A stretch of 64,000 nt of DNA. It comes from DASQPA01 sp963757335 (GTDB taxonomy: Bacteria > Acidobacteriota > Thermoanaerobaculia > Multivoradales > UBA5704). Shown here piece after piece: positions 17,942 through 25,932 of the stretch. Below the pieces are notes generated by a model. It made no database searches. It saw nothing but the letters and a program-made list of their open reading frames with translations, and was not told the DNA's origin. The translations under genes and the position numbers were made by a program. The stretch covers positions 124,001 through 188,000 of the forward strand of contig CAVWRJ010000011.1 of NCBI GenBank assembly GCA_963757335.1, written 5' to 3'. Positions within the stretch are counted from its first letter, which is position 1. Each line of letters begins with the position of its first letter.

Positions 17942-18445
17942 TCAGCTCGTGGACGGAACCGGAGGGCTCGCCGGGCTCGCGGGCTCCGCCGGGGCGGGGG
18001 TTTTCCCCACCAGCCGTTCGAGGGCGGCGGTCAGCTCGACCACGTCCTGCCGGGTGAGCTGGCGGTTCGGCTTGCTGCCGAGCTGGACGAGCTTCTGCTG
18101 CATCAGCTGGAGCCCGGAGGCGTCGAGCTTGCCGGTCGCGATGCCGTGGTCGACGTCGGCGAAGGCGGCGCGGAGGTGCTCGCGATCGGCGGCGGGGAGC
18201 TCCGGCGGGAGCTGGTTCATGACCTGCGCCTCCAGCTTGCCGAACCACCAGCGCAGGAAGTCCGGCGCCTTGAGGACGAAGAAGATCGCGAGCACCCCCA
18301 CGAGGAGGAGGACGGCGCCGCAGCCGACCAGGGCCGGTTTGCTGCAACCCCCTCCCCCGGGCCGCGGACCGGTGGGACGGGGGTTGAAGGGGCTGGGCGG
18401 GCTGGACGCGTTGGACGGGCTGAAACGGTCGCCGGGATCGGTCAT
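17942..18445 (-). CDS. single-pass membrane protein, unknown function
   Basis: A 167-residue protein. The ATG at 18445 has GGAG about seven bases before it. A Pro/Gly/Ser-rich cytoplasmic N-terminus is followed by one membrane segment (VGCGAVLLLVGVLAIFFVL, about residues 40-58), then a helical soluble domain containing ELPAADREHLRAAFADVDHGI and a C-terminal proline-rich tail. It is transcribed away from the class A penicillin-binding protein gene with 40 bases between the starts, so the two share a promoter region. I do not recognise the family. Confidence 0.62.
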   Translation of the reverse strand: MTDPGDRFSPSNASSPPSPFNPRPTGPRPGGGGCSKPALVGCGAVLLLVGVLAIFFVLKAPDFLRWWFGKLEAQVMNQLPPELPAADREHLRAAFADVDHGIATGKLDASGLQLMQQKLVQLGSKPNRQLTRQDVVELTAALERLVGKTPAPAEPASPASPPVPSTS

Positions 18446-18481
18446 GGCAGCTCCGAGGAGGTCGCGGGTCTGCGCCGAGTC

Positions 18482-18487
18482 TATAAT
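18482..18487 (+). promoter_or_regulatory. -10 element of the penicillin-binding protein gene
   Basis: A perfect TATAAT overlaps the ATG at 18486. Transcription from it would start near 18494-18495, exactly at an in-frame GTG at 18495. Either translation starts at that GTG on a leaderless message or a second promoter lies upstream. Confidence 0.4.
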
Positions 18488-21092
18488 GACGACCGTGCAG
18501 TACGATCCCATACCCTCGGACTCCCCTGAACGGCGCTCCCGCCGGCGCGCGGCAGCCTCCGCAACCGGGTCGACCGGCCGATCGGGCTCCCGGCGCCTCC
18601 TGCGCTGGACCTGGCCCCTCCTCCTCGCCGTGATCCTCGGCGTCGTGGGGGGAGTCGCGGTCGCCGCGGCGATCCACATGCCGAAGGTTGACTCGCTCGC
18701 GAGCTTCACCCCCAGCCTCGGCACCCAGCTCTACGACAAGGCCGGCCACCCCTACCGCTCCTTCGCCCGCGAGCGGCGGGTGATGCTCAAGGCCGAGGAC
18801 ATCCCGCCCCTCGTGCAGCAGGCGGTCCTCGCCTCGGAGGACAGCAACTTCTTCCAGCACGGCGGGGTCGACGCTCTCGGCATCCTGCGCTCGGCCGTGA
18901 CCGACGTGCGCCAGCGCCGGATCGTGCAGGGCGCCTCGACGATCACCATGCAGCTCGCGCGGACGGTCTTTTTGAACCGCGACAAGACCTGGCACCGGAA
19001 GATCGAAGAAGCCCTGATGGCCGTCGAGCTGGAGAAGACCTACAGCAAACAGCAGATCCTCACCCTCTATCTGAACCTGGTCAACCTCGGGCACGGCAAC
19101 TACGGGGTCGAGGCGGCCTCCCGCTTCTACTTCAACAAGCCGGCCAAGGCCCTCACGTTAGCCGAGGCGGCGACCCTGGTGGGGATCATCCCCGCCCCCA
19201 GCCGCTACAGCCCCTACAACACCCCCGAGATCGTCTTGAAGCAGCGCGACCGGGTGCTGCGCCGGATGCTCGACGACAAGTTCATCAGCCGCGCCGACTA
19301 CCTGGCCGCCACCGCCCAGCCGGTGCTCGTCGCCTCCCAGCAGCCGCAGGACAACTTCGCCCCCTACTTCGCCGAGGATGTCCGCAAGTACCTGGAGGCG
19401 ACCTACGGCGTCACCTCGCTCTACGACGGCGGCCTCCAGGTGCAAACGACCCTCGACCCGCCGATCCAGAGCGCCGCCCAACACGCGGTGCAGTCCTGGC
19501 TGCTCAAGGTCGACCACCGCCGCGGCTGGCGGGGGCCGATCGCAACCTTGAAGGGCGATCTCGAAAAGCAGACCCTCCCCACCTGGAGCGGCAAGCCGGT
19601 GCCCGAGCGCTGGTACCAGGGGCTCGTCCTCGATTCCGGGAAGACGACGGCGCAGGTGAAGATTGACAAGCATGTCTATACCTTGGGCCGGGAGGGGATC
19701 GCCTGGACCAACAAGACCTCCCCCGCCGAGCTGCTCAAGCCCGGCGCCGTCGCCTGGTTCCGGTTCGGCCCCCCGGAGGTCAAAGAGAAGGACAAGAAGA
19801 AGCCGAAGGAGAGCCAGGAGGCCAAAACCGCCGAGGCGGGGAAAGACACCAGCCCGGCCGCGCTCGTCCTCTACTTGGAGCAGGTGCCGCGCATGGAGGC
19901 GGCGGCGGTCGTCGTCGAGTCGAAGACCGGCGCCATCCGCGCCATGGTCGGCGGCTGGGACTTCGAGCGCAACCGGTTCAACCGGATCACCCAGGCGCGC
20001 CGGCAGGTGGGCTCGGCCTTCAAGCCGTTCGTCTACGGCTCGGCCATCGAGCAGGGGTGGACCCCGGCCGACACGCTCTTGGACGCCCCCACGTCGTTTC
20101 TCGGCGCCGACGGCAAGCTCAGCTATCACCCGCAGAACTACTACCACAAGAACTACGGCATCGTGACCCTCCGCCGCGCCCTGGAGCAGTCGATCAACGT
20201 CCCCGCGGTCAAGCTCTTCGAGCTGGTCGGCGGGAAGCGGGTGGTCGACTTCGCCCACCGCTGCGGCGTCCAGACGCCGATGCCGGCCTACCCCTCGATC
20301 GCCCTGGGCGCCGCCGACCTCCTGCCGATCGAGATGGCCGGGGCCTATGCCGCGATCGCCAACCAGGGGACCTACATCCAGCCCTACCTGATCGACCGCA
20401 TCGTCACCCCGGACGGCCAGGTCATGGAGCAGCACTTCCCCGCCACCCGCACCGCCACCAGCCCGCCCGTGGCCTACGTCCTCACCCACATGATGGAGGG
20501 GGTCATCGACCACGGCACGGCCTACGAGCTCCATACCCTGGATATCGACATCGCGGGCAAGACCGGCACCACCGACGACTTCTCGGACGCCTGGTTCATC
20601 GGCTTCACCCCGCGCTACACGATCCTCACCTGGATCGGCTACGACGTGAAGAAGTCGCTCGGCCCGGGGATGAGCGGCGCCGTCGCCGCCCTCCCGATGT
20701 GGAAGGCGATCGCCGAGGACGGCCTCGCCAAGGGGTGGCTCACCAAGGGGGAGCGGTTCACCGTGCCGCCGGGGGTGGTGATGAAGGACGTCGAGTACTA
20801 CACCGGCCTCCTCTCCGGCGGCCAGGGGACCGACCGCGCGCTCCAGGAGGCGTTCGTCGCCGGCACCGAGCCCAACCGGCAGTACAGCAACCGCTGGCAG
20901 ACGATCACCAGCCTCCCCTGGTACCAGCAGCGCGCCTTCTACATCCCCAAGCAGGGCGAGGCCATGGCGCCGGGATCGACGCCGCCGGGAACACCGGGAG
21001 CACCGACGCCGGGCCTCGATGCCGAGAAGCCGGGGGCGGAGGGGCAGGTGGTGGGCGAGGGCGACGAGGGGACGGTCGTCCCGCCGCCGTAA
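18486..21092 (+). CDS. class A penicillin-binding protein (PBP1A family)
   Basis: An 868-residue bifunctional peptidoglycan synthase in the inner membrane with its catalytic part in the periplasm. A basic cytoplasmic tail is followed by one membrane segment (LLLAVILGVVGGVAVAAAI). The glycosyltransferase (family 51) domain has EDSNFFQHGG at about residue 118 and GASTITMQLAR. The transpeptidase has SAFK (Ser510, SxxK motif), SIN (SxN motif) in QSINVPAV, and KTGTT at about residue 692. A Lys/Glu-rich insert lies before the transpeptidase core and the C-terminus is Pro/Gly-rich. An in-frame GTG at 18495 is an alternative start. It converges with the methyltransferase gene, leaving five bases between stops. 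Confidence 0.95.
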   Translation: MTTVQYDPIPSDSPERRSRRRAAASATGSTGRSGSRRLLRWTWPLLLAVILGVVGGVAVAAAIHMPKVDSLASFTPSLGTQLYDKAGHPYRSFARERRVMLKAEDIPPLVQQAVLASEDSNFFQHGGVDALGILRSAVTDVRQRRIVQGASTITMQLARTVFLNRDKTWHRKIEEALMAVELEKTYSKQQILTLYLNLVNLGHGNYGVEAASRFYFNKPAKALTLAEAATLVGIIPAPSRYSPYNTPEIVLKQRDRVLRRMLDDKFISRADYLAATAQPVLVASQQPQDNFAPYFAEDVRKYLEATYGVTSLYDGGLQVQTTLDPPIQSAAQHAVQSWLLKVDHRRGWRGPIATLKGDLEKQTLPTWSGKPVPERWYQGLVLDSGKTTAQVKIDKHVYTLGREGIAWTNKTSPAELLKPGAVAWFRFGPPEVKEKDKKKPKESQEAKTAEAGKDTSPAALVLYLEQVPRMEAAAVVVESKTGAIRAMVGGWDFERNRFNRITQARRQVGSAFKPFVYGSAIEQGWTPADTLLDAPTSFLGADGKLSYHPQNYYHKNYGIVTLRRALEQSINVPAVKLFELVGGKRVVDFAHRCGVQTPMPAYPSIALGAADLLPIEMAGAYAAIANQGTYIQPYLIDRIVTPDGQVMEQHFPATRTATSPPVAYVLTHMMEGVIDHGTAYELHTLDIDIAGKTGTTDDFSDAWFIGFTPRYTILTWIGYDVKKSLGPGMSGAVAALPMWKAIAEDGLAKGWLTKGERFTVPPGVVMKDVEYYTGLLSGGQGTDRALQEAFVAGTEPNRQYSNRWQTITSLPWYQQRAFYIPKQGEAMAPGSTPPGTPGAPTPGLDAEKPGAEGQVVGEGDEGTVVPPP

Positions 21093-21097
21093 GTGCG

Positions 21098-22342
21098 TTA
21101 CGGGTGGGGCTTCGTCCCTACCATCCCGTAGTCCTGGAAGCCGTAGAGCAGCTCGTCCAGCTGGTCGCGCAGCCGGTTGATCCGGTCGGCGAGCGGCCGC
21201 TGCTCCGGGGGCAGGAGGGCGAGGTCGATCTCGGGCAGCCGCTCCTCGGCCGAAAAGGGGCGCAGATCGATCCGCTCGACGGGATCGAAGCCCGCGAGCT
21301 CGTAGTTGAGGCGCAGAGACTCCGGGTGCACGGGCCGCAGGTGGGTGGGATCGAGCCAGAAGTTGCGCGCCGCGACGATCACCGAGAGCGGATTCGGGGT
21401 CTCCAGGATGAGCACGCCGCCGGGGGCGAGGGCGCGGGAGGCGAGACGCACGAGGCGGTCGACGACTTCGGGCGGGAGATGCTCGATGACGTGGAAGGAG
21501 ACCACCCCGCCGAGGCTCGCCGGCTGGACCGCGGCGAGCTTCTCCAGAAGATCACCCTCCTCCGCGGCGAGGCCCCTCTCGCGGCAGAGCTCGACCATCC
21601 GGGCGCTGGCGTCGACCCCCTCGGCGGTCACCCCATGGTCGCGGAGGAGCGCCAGCGCCTCGCCGCGGCCGCAGCCAAGGTCGAGGATCTTGCCCTTCCC
21701 CTGAAGGAAGGGAAGGTAGAACGAGATGCGCTCGGCGATCTCCTCGGGGGTCCCGCGGTAGCGCCGTTCGAGGGCGATGTAGGCGTGCTCCTCACGGATG
21801 CGGCCGAGTTTCTCGACCGTCCCCCCGGCACCCGCCGCGCTGCCCGCCGCCTCCTGCTCGACCCGGGCGAGGGCCGCGCCGAGCCCGCCCAAGAGGTCGT
21901 AGACCTCGCGGCGGTAGCGGTCGAGCTTCTGGTCGACACGGGCGAAGACCGCGTCGTTGTGGTGCATGAGGTCAGTGATCCCCTCGAAGGCGAGCCCTTC
22001 CAAGTAGACGAGCCGGTCGTGGTTCCGGGCCTGCTGGGCGTCGCGGCGCTCCTCGCGGTCGAAGTCGATCTCGGTCTGCTTGCGGAGGTGTTCGAGGAGA
22101 ATGAGGTTGAAGACCCGCTGGCGTTCCCAGAGGTCGTTCAAGGGGACCTTGACGACGGGGCGGAAGAGGCGCTTGACGGAGATCAAGAGGCGGCCCAGAA
22201 AGCCGCGATGGCTGCGGATGGGGAACTCGCGGTCCCCCCTCCACAGCCACGTCCAATCCGCGAGGTCGCGGGTCGGCTCGCCGAGGAAGTCGTCTAGGGA
22301 GGGAGTGCGACGCTCTCCCTCCCCCTGCGGACGATCCGCCAT
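21098..22342 (-). CDS. class I SAM-dependent methyltransferase with long N-terminal helical region
   Basis: A 414-residue protein. The first 150 residues are helical and charged, with a proline/valine segment (RLFRPVVKVPL) and a region around HHNDAVFARVDQKLDRYRREV that may form a coiled coil. The methyltransferase domain starts near residue 200, with the SAM-binding ILDLGCGRGEAL at about 217 and the post-II motif FHVIEHLPPEVV. It ends in LILETPNPLS and a segment LDPTHLRPVHPE, found in O-antigen or surface glycan methyltransferases. The role is therefore probably capping or modification of a surface glycan, as inference. It lies just downstream of the ribosomal rplI gene. Confidence 0.82.
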   Translation of the reverse strand: MADRPQGEGERRTPSLDDFLGEPTRDLADWTWLWRGDREFPIRSHRGFLGRLLISVKRLFRPVVKVPLNDLWERQRVFNLILLEHLRKQTEIDFDREERRDAQQARNHDRLVYLEGLAFEGITDLMHHNDAVFARVDQKLDRYRREVYDLLGGLGAALARVEQEAAGSAAGAGGTVEKLGRIREEHAYIALERRYRGTPEEIAERISFYLPFLQGKGKILDLGCGRGEALALLRDHGVTAEGVDASARMVELCRERGLAAEEGDLLEKLAAVQPASLGGVVSFHVIEHLPPEVVDRLVRLASRALAPGGVLILETPNPLSVIVAARNFWLDPTHLRPVHPESLRLNYELAGFDPVERIDLRPFSAEERLPEIDLALLPPEQRPLADRINRLRDQLDELLYGFQDYGMVGTKPHP

Positions 22343-22375
22343 TGATTCGCCGACCCGCTACGTACCGCGCTTACG

Positions 22376-22819
22376 CTACTCGGGCACCACGGAGACGGTG
22401 ATCTCGGCGATCACCTCGGGGTGGAGCTCGACTTTCACCTTGTGCTCGCCGAGCTTCTTGATGCCGCCTTCGAGGTCGAGCCGCCGGCGATCGACGGTGA
22501 AACCCTTCTTCTCCAGGGCCTCGGCGACGTCGCCCGCGGTGACCGAGCCGTAGAGGGTCTCGGTCTCGCCCACCCGCTTCTTGATCGTCAGGGTGAGCCC
22601 GTTCAGCTGGTTGGCGACGCCCTGCGCCGCGTCCCGCTCCTGGTTGTGGCGGGCGTCGATCTTCGCCCGCTGCTGCTCGAAGAGCCTGTTGTTGCCGTGC
22701 GTCGCCTCGAGGGCGAGCCCCTGCGGGAGCAGGTAGTTGCGGGCATGCCCGGCCTTGACGTCGACCACCTCGCCGCGCTTGCCGAGGTGACGCTGGTCGG
22801 ATAGCAGAATGACTTGCAC
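22376..22819 (-). CDS. rplI: 50S ribosomal protein L9
   Basis: A 147-residue protein that matches L9 along its length: MQVILLSDQRHLGKRGEVVDVKAGHARNYLLPQGLA-type start with the GxxxxVxxGYxRN-like RNA-binding signature, a central helix, and the C-terminal domain with VGETETLYGSVTAGDVAEAL. Ribosome binding site GGAGG is present a few bases before the ATG. It is the last ribosomal gene of the rpsF-rpsR-rplI cluster. Confidence 0.97.
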   Translation of the reverse strand: MQVILLSDQRHLGKRGEVVDVKAGHARNYLLPQGLALEATHGNNRLFEQQRAKIDARHNQERDAAQGVANQLNGLTLTIKKRVGETETLYGSVTAGDVAEALEKKGFTVDRRRLDLEGGIKKLGEHKVKVELHPEVIAEITVSVVPE

Positions 22820-22831
22820 GTCGCCTCCCTC

Positions 22832-23065
22832 CTAGTCCGTGGTGAACGGGATGAGCGCCAAGTGACGCGCCCGCTTGATCGCCGTCTGCAGGAGACGCTG
22901 GTGGCGGGCGCAGGTGCCCGAGATCCGGCGGGGCAGGATCTTCGAGCGCTCGGGGATGAACTGCTGCAGGAGCTTGACGTCCTTGAAATCCACGTAGTCG
23001 ATCTTGTCGGCACAGAATTTACAGACCTTGCGCCGGCGATAGAAGACCTTCTTCGGTCTGCCCAT
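22832..23065 (-). CDS. rpsR: 30S ribosomal protein S18
   Basis: A 77-residue protein with the S18 signature: RRKVCKFCADK near the N-terminus (Cys ligands of the zinc-type form), DYVDFKDVKLLQQFI and RRISGTCARHQR, ending in RARHLALIPF. It lies 3 bases downstream of rpsF and 12 bases upstream of rplI and is plainly cotranscribed with them. Confidence 0.97.
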   Translation of the reverse strand: MGRPKKVFYRRRKVCKFCADKIDYVDFKDVKLLQQFIPERSKILPRRISGTCARHQRLLQTAIKRARHLALIPFTTD

Positions 23066-23068
23066 GGT

Positions 23069-23590
23069 CTACGCCTCCCTTTCCGTGGTGCCCTCGGGGG
23101 CAGGGGCGGAGCCAGCAGGAGCTGCGGTGGAGCCGGCGGGTGCGGCCGGTGCTGCCGGCTCGGCGCCGGATGGGCTGGCTGGGGTGGATGGGGTGGCGGG
23201 AGCCGCCGGGCTAGACGTTGGGGATGCCGGGGGTGCCTGGGGCGTCGGGGGCGCGGGCGGCTCGACGACGGACACCCGCGAGCCGGCGCGCTTCAGGTCC
23301 TCGTCGGTCCGCACCGTCAGAAAGCGCAGGACCTTGTCGTTCTGGCGCATCCGGTGCTCGACGTCGTGCAGCCGGGTCGTGCCGTCCTCGCTCTGGATGT
23401 AGAAGAGGATGTACTTCCCCTCGGTCAGCTTGTCGATCGTGTAGGCGAGCTTGCGCCGGCCCCAGTTCTCTTCTTTGGTGATCTCTAAACCACCGGTCTC
23501 GATCATGTGCCGGTAGTCCTGCGTCATGGCGACGACGTCCTCGTCGGCCACGCGCGGATCGACCACGAACATCAATTCATACGTACGCAT
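23069..23590 (-). CDS. rpsF: 30S ribosomal protein S6 with long disordered C-terminal extension
   Basis: A 173-residue protein. The ATG at 23590 begins MRTYELMFVVDP and has GGGAGGT 13 bases upstream; longer upstream readings are not S6-like. Residues 1-100 are a normal S6 domain (GRRKLAYTIDKLTEGKY, the S18-binding face). The last 70 residues are an Ala/Pro/Thr/Ser-rich extension ending in EREA, much longer than the usual S6 tail. It is the first gene of rpsF-rpsR-rplI. Confidence 0.95.
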   Translation of the reverse strand: MRTYELMFVVDPRVADEDVVAMTQDYRHMIETGGLEITKEENWGRRKLAYTIDKLTEGKYILFYIQSEDGTTRLHDVEHRMRQNDKVLRFLTVRTDEDLKRAGSRVSVVEPPAPPTPQAPPASPTSSPAAPATPSTPASPSGAEPAAPAAPAGSTAAPAGSAPAPEGTTEREA

Positions 23591-23885
23591 GGGTGCTTTT
23601 AGGACCTCCCTATGGCCTGGTTCGGTCCCGCTCGAAGCGGAACAGAGAGGAGATGAAGGGCAGGAAGCGGCGATACCGCCATCCCGCCGTGGTGGAGCCC
23701 TGTATTCTACACATCGGCGGCGAGAAGGCAAGGGGCCGAGCACGACCGGGTCATCGGGCTCCTTCAATTCGAAGTCTGGAACGGCATCCATGCGCAAGGG
23801 CTCACCGCGACCCATTCCCGGCTGGTGGAGCTGCTCTTGAAACGCATCACCTTCTTGGAGATGGTCGCGCCCGTGCTCGACCGGG
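23591..23885. other. gap upstream of rpsF: leader plus coding-like remnant
   Basis: This 295-bp gap holds the rpsF leader and promoter (23704-23731). On the plus strand about 23719-23880 can be read as a coding-like stretch (EHDRVIGLLQFEVWNG and LVELLLKRITFLEMVAPVLDR) with no start codon, no ribosome binding site and no clean stop. It may be a remnant of a lost gene or chance. Confidence 0.3.
23704..23731 (-). promoter_or_regulatory. probable promoter of rpsF-rpsR-rplI
   Basis: On the minus strand, TTGCCT (23726-23731) and TAGAAT (23704-23709) are 16 bp apart. Transcription would begin near 23697 and give a leader of about 105 bases, room for the autoregulatory S6:S18 site known upstream of rpsF in many bacteria. 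I cannot confirm that structure by eye. Confidence 0.42.
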
Positions 23886-24404
23886 CTAGGGGACGACGGC
23901 GACGCCCTCCGCCTGGCGAGCGGGGGAGGGCTCTTCGTGGGTGTCAAAAACCTGAGCAGCGCTCAGCGTCAGCCCTGGCCGCTCATCATCCCAAGCCATG
24001 GAGCTGATGCGCCAACCCGTAGCGGTATGAATGAATTGGAAGGATTTCATACCCTGAGCGGAAAACCATTCTCCGTTGAAACGGCCCGATTTCCGGTAGG
24101 TGCTGGCCCGGTGGGCGATGTTTCCGAAGATGAAGGTGCTATCGGAGACTTCGGTCTCGCTGAAATCCGTCAGAGTGCCGTCCGTCAAGAGGGCCTGGCG
24201 AGGGGAGATGAAGTCCTGGAGGGATGATATTTCCGGCTCTTGCCCCGAGGTCTTGGTGATGATGCCTTGCGGTACGAAGAGCTCGAAGATGGCAGAAAGA
24301 TTCGGCTGAATACCATCTCGGTTGGAGAAGAGCTCGAAAAACGAGCCGACGAGACGATCGATCTCAGCCTTCGCGACGGACGCGGGTTGGAGTTGTTCTT
24401 CCAT
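23886..24404 (-). CDS. NTF2-like (SnoaL/DUF4440 type) protein
   Basis: A 172-residue protein. The ATG at 24404 follows GGAG at about seven bases; readings further upstream enter the repeat array and are rejected. The layout is the cone-shaped NTF2 fold: helix with EIDRLVGSFFELFSNRDG, then LSAIFELFVPQGIITK, ISSLQDFISPRQALL, strands with FSETEVSDSTFIFGNIAHRAS, and FIHTATGWRISSMAWDDERPG. Members are small ketosteroid-isomerase-like enzymes or ligand-binding proteins; nothing indicates the ligand. Its promoter region is the 21-bp repeat array, which ends 85 bases from the start codon. Confidence 0.75.
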   Translation of the reverse strand: MEEQLQPASVAKAEIDRLVGSFFELFSNRDGIQPNLSAIFELFVPQGIITKTSGQEPEISSLQDFISPRQALLTDGTLTDFSETEVSDSTFIFGNIAHRASTYRKSGRFNGEWFSAQGMKSFQFIHTATGWRISSMAWDDERPGLTLSAAQVFDTHEEPSPARQAEGVAVVP

Positions 24405-24488
24405 GGCAGCTCCAAGAGCTCGGGTTGCCTGGCGACCGGCGAGAAGTATATCCGAAGCTGCGCCCCCTCCGGTGCGCTCCGGTGTCGG

Positions 24489-24908
24489 GCAGTTCGAGCG
24501 CTCGAAAACTCTCCCGGACGGCGTTCGGGAGAGTTTCCGAGGCACCCGAAAGAATTTCCGAGAGCCCCAAAACCGTTTACGGGGGACCCGAAACAGTTTA
24601 CGCAGGGGCCAAAAGAGTTTCCGGGGCCCACAAAACAGTTTACGGGGGCCTCAAAAGAGTTTCCGCGGATCTCAAAACTGTTTCCGGGGGGCCGGAAAGA
24701 CTTTCCGCGGTCCCCGAAACCTGTTTCGAGCCCCCCAAAACGACTTTCCGAGGCCTCCTAAAGACTTTCCGCCGGCCGCGGAAGCTCCGGAACCCTCGCC
24801 AAACGCCTCTGGGAGCCGAAGAAACCTCTCCCGGTGCCGCAGAATCCCCTCCGGGAACGCCCAGAACGCCTCCGGGAGGCTCCGGAAACCTGTCCGGCGC
24901 GCCTGGAA
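24489..24908. repeat. degenerate 21-bp tandem array 1 (about 20 units)
   Basis: About twenty consecutive units of exactly 21 bp, with no insertion or deletion between them. The central units (24531-24761) follow GAGTTTCCGNGGN3CCNAAAA, for example 24615-24635 and 24636-24656. Many units are imperfect inverted repeats; 24681-24698 contains TTTCCGG-GGGG-CCGGAAA. Units at either end are more GC-rich (CTCCCGGACGG at 24511 and CCTCCGGGA-type units after 24825). Two plus-strand frames stay open through the whole array and read as degenerate seven-residue repeats such as GPQKSFR. The remaining parts of the 24405-24965 gap (24405-24488 and 24909-24965) show nothing I can name. Confidence 0.85.
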
Positions 24909-24965
24909 AAGGGAGGCGGCGAGGTCCCAGGAGACCCTCGCCGCCTCCATCCTGTCCGGCCTGTC

Positions 24966-25724
24966 CTACTGACGGAGCCGGTCTTCCGGCCTGATGTCGA
25001 CGGGCCGGGTGAGGCGAGGCGCGATCACGACCGGGGTATCGTTGAGGAACCGGAAGTGCACGTGCTCATCGTTGACCGTGCCATCGGTGTTGGCCTTGCC
25101 CGTCCCGAGCAGGCCTCCCTGCCGCAGTTGCTCCGCGAGCGTCGCGAAGCTGACACCGGGCTTGAGGTCGACATCCAGCACGAACGTCAGGAGCTTGCCC
25201 TTGGGGACATCGCTCTGAACGTCACCCTCGAAGCCCTGCCAATCAGCCAGGTCGCGAGTGTCGTAGAGCGCCGCCGCCTCGCTCGCGAAGCTCGGGCCCG
25301 TCGCCGCGTTGAACTCCATGGGCAGCTGCTTCATGAGAGCTCCGCTGAGACCGTCGAAGGCCTGAACCGAGCGGACCTGTTGGATCCCGGGGATATTCCC
25401 CAAGGCGGCCTGGCAGGAGTCGGCAGCCAGCATGCCGAGGCTCATCATGCCCGAGATCCGGAGCTGGGCACGGCTGGGACTCAGCGGACTGATGATGGTC
25501 TCGCCGAGATGCACTTCCTGAGGCTTCTGAGCGGAGGCCTTCGCGCCACCACAGGGGCAAGGATCACCGCAAGGGAAGGTCGCGGAACACCCCGCGCTGG
25601 AACAAAAACAGCCGCCGCCGCCGCACGCCACGGCAGGGGACGGCGCGATCAGAAACAGCAGCACGACCAGGGAGAGACAGGAGAGAAGGGCGAGGGGCAG
25701 AGGATTCGAAGTGGACGGTCGCAT
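24966..25724 (-). CDS. secreted cysteine-rich protein, unknown function
   Basis: A 252-residue exported protein. AAAGGAGGAG precedes the ATG at 25724; a GTG at 25742 is less likely. The signal peptide (LALLSCLSLVVLLFLIAPSPAVA) runs into a short cysteine-rich segment with at least eight Cys in 35 residues (CGGGGCFCSSAGC and CGDPCPCGG). The remainder is a globular domain with SRAQLRISGMMSLG and a C-terminal beta-rich part. The Cys cluster at the mature N-terminus suggests metal or disulfide binding, or lipid attachment at the first Cys. No family recognised. Confidence 0.65.
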   Translation of the reverse strand: MRPSTSNPLPLALLSCLSLVVLLFLIAPSPAVACGGGGCFCSSAGCSATFPCGDPCPCGGAKASAQKPQEVHLGETIISPLSPSRAQLRISGMMSLGMLAADSCQAALGNIPGIQQVRSVQAFDGLSGALMKQLPMEFNAATGPSFASEAAALYDTRDLADWQGFEGDVQSDVPKGKLLTFVLDVDLKPGVSFATLAEQLRQGGLLGTGKANTDGTVNDEHVHFRFLNDTPVVIAPRLTRPVDIRPEDRLRQ

Positions 25725-25932
25725 GAGGCTCCTCCTTTCCACGATGCCGTTGCGGAGGGGACCGAGAGATATTCTCGCTTCCGCAACTAGCCGGGAAGCC
25801 AGTACTAACTCAATAAATAAGGTGAGCTAGGTGCCTTCGCGCGGGACAACTGGCGACTGGCGATGCCGTCTAGACCGAGGAGGCAGAGCCCGAGAGCGCC
25901 CATCGCCTGGGACGGGCGCTCTCTTCTGAAGC

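Noticed and set aside
17061..18485. Plus-strand extension of the penicillin-binding protein frame by 470 codons
   Set aside because: It runs antisense to two signal-peptide genes and the conserved PBP begins only near 18486.
24489..24908. Array 1 as a CRISPR array
   Set aside because: Units are contiguous, degenerate and 21 bp, with no constant repeat separated by unique spacers, and no cas gene is nearby.
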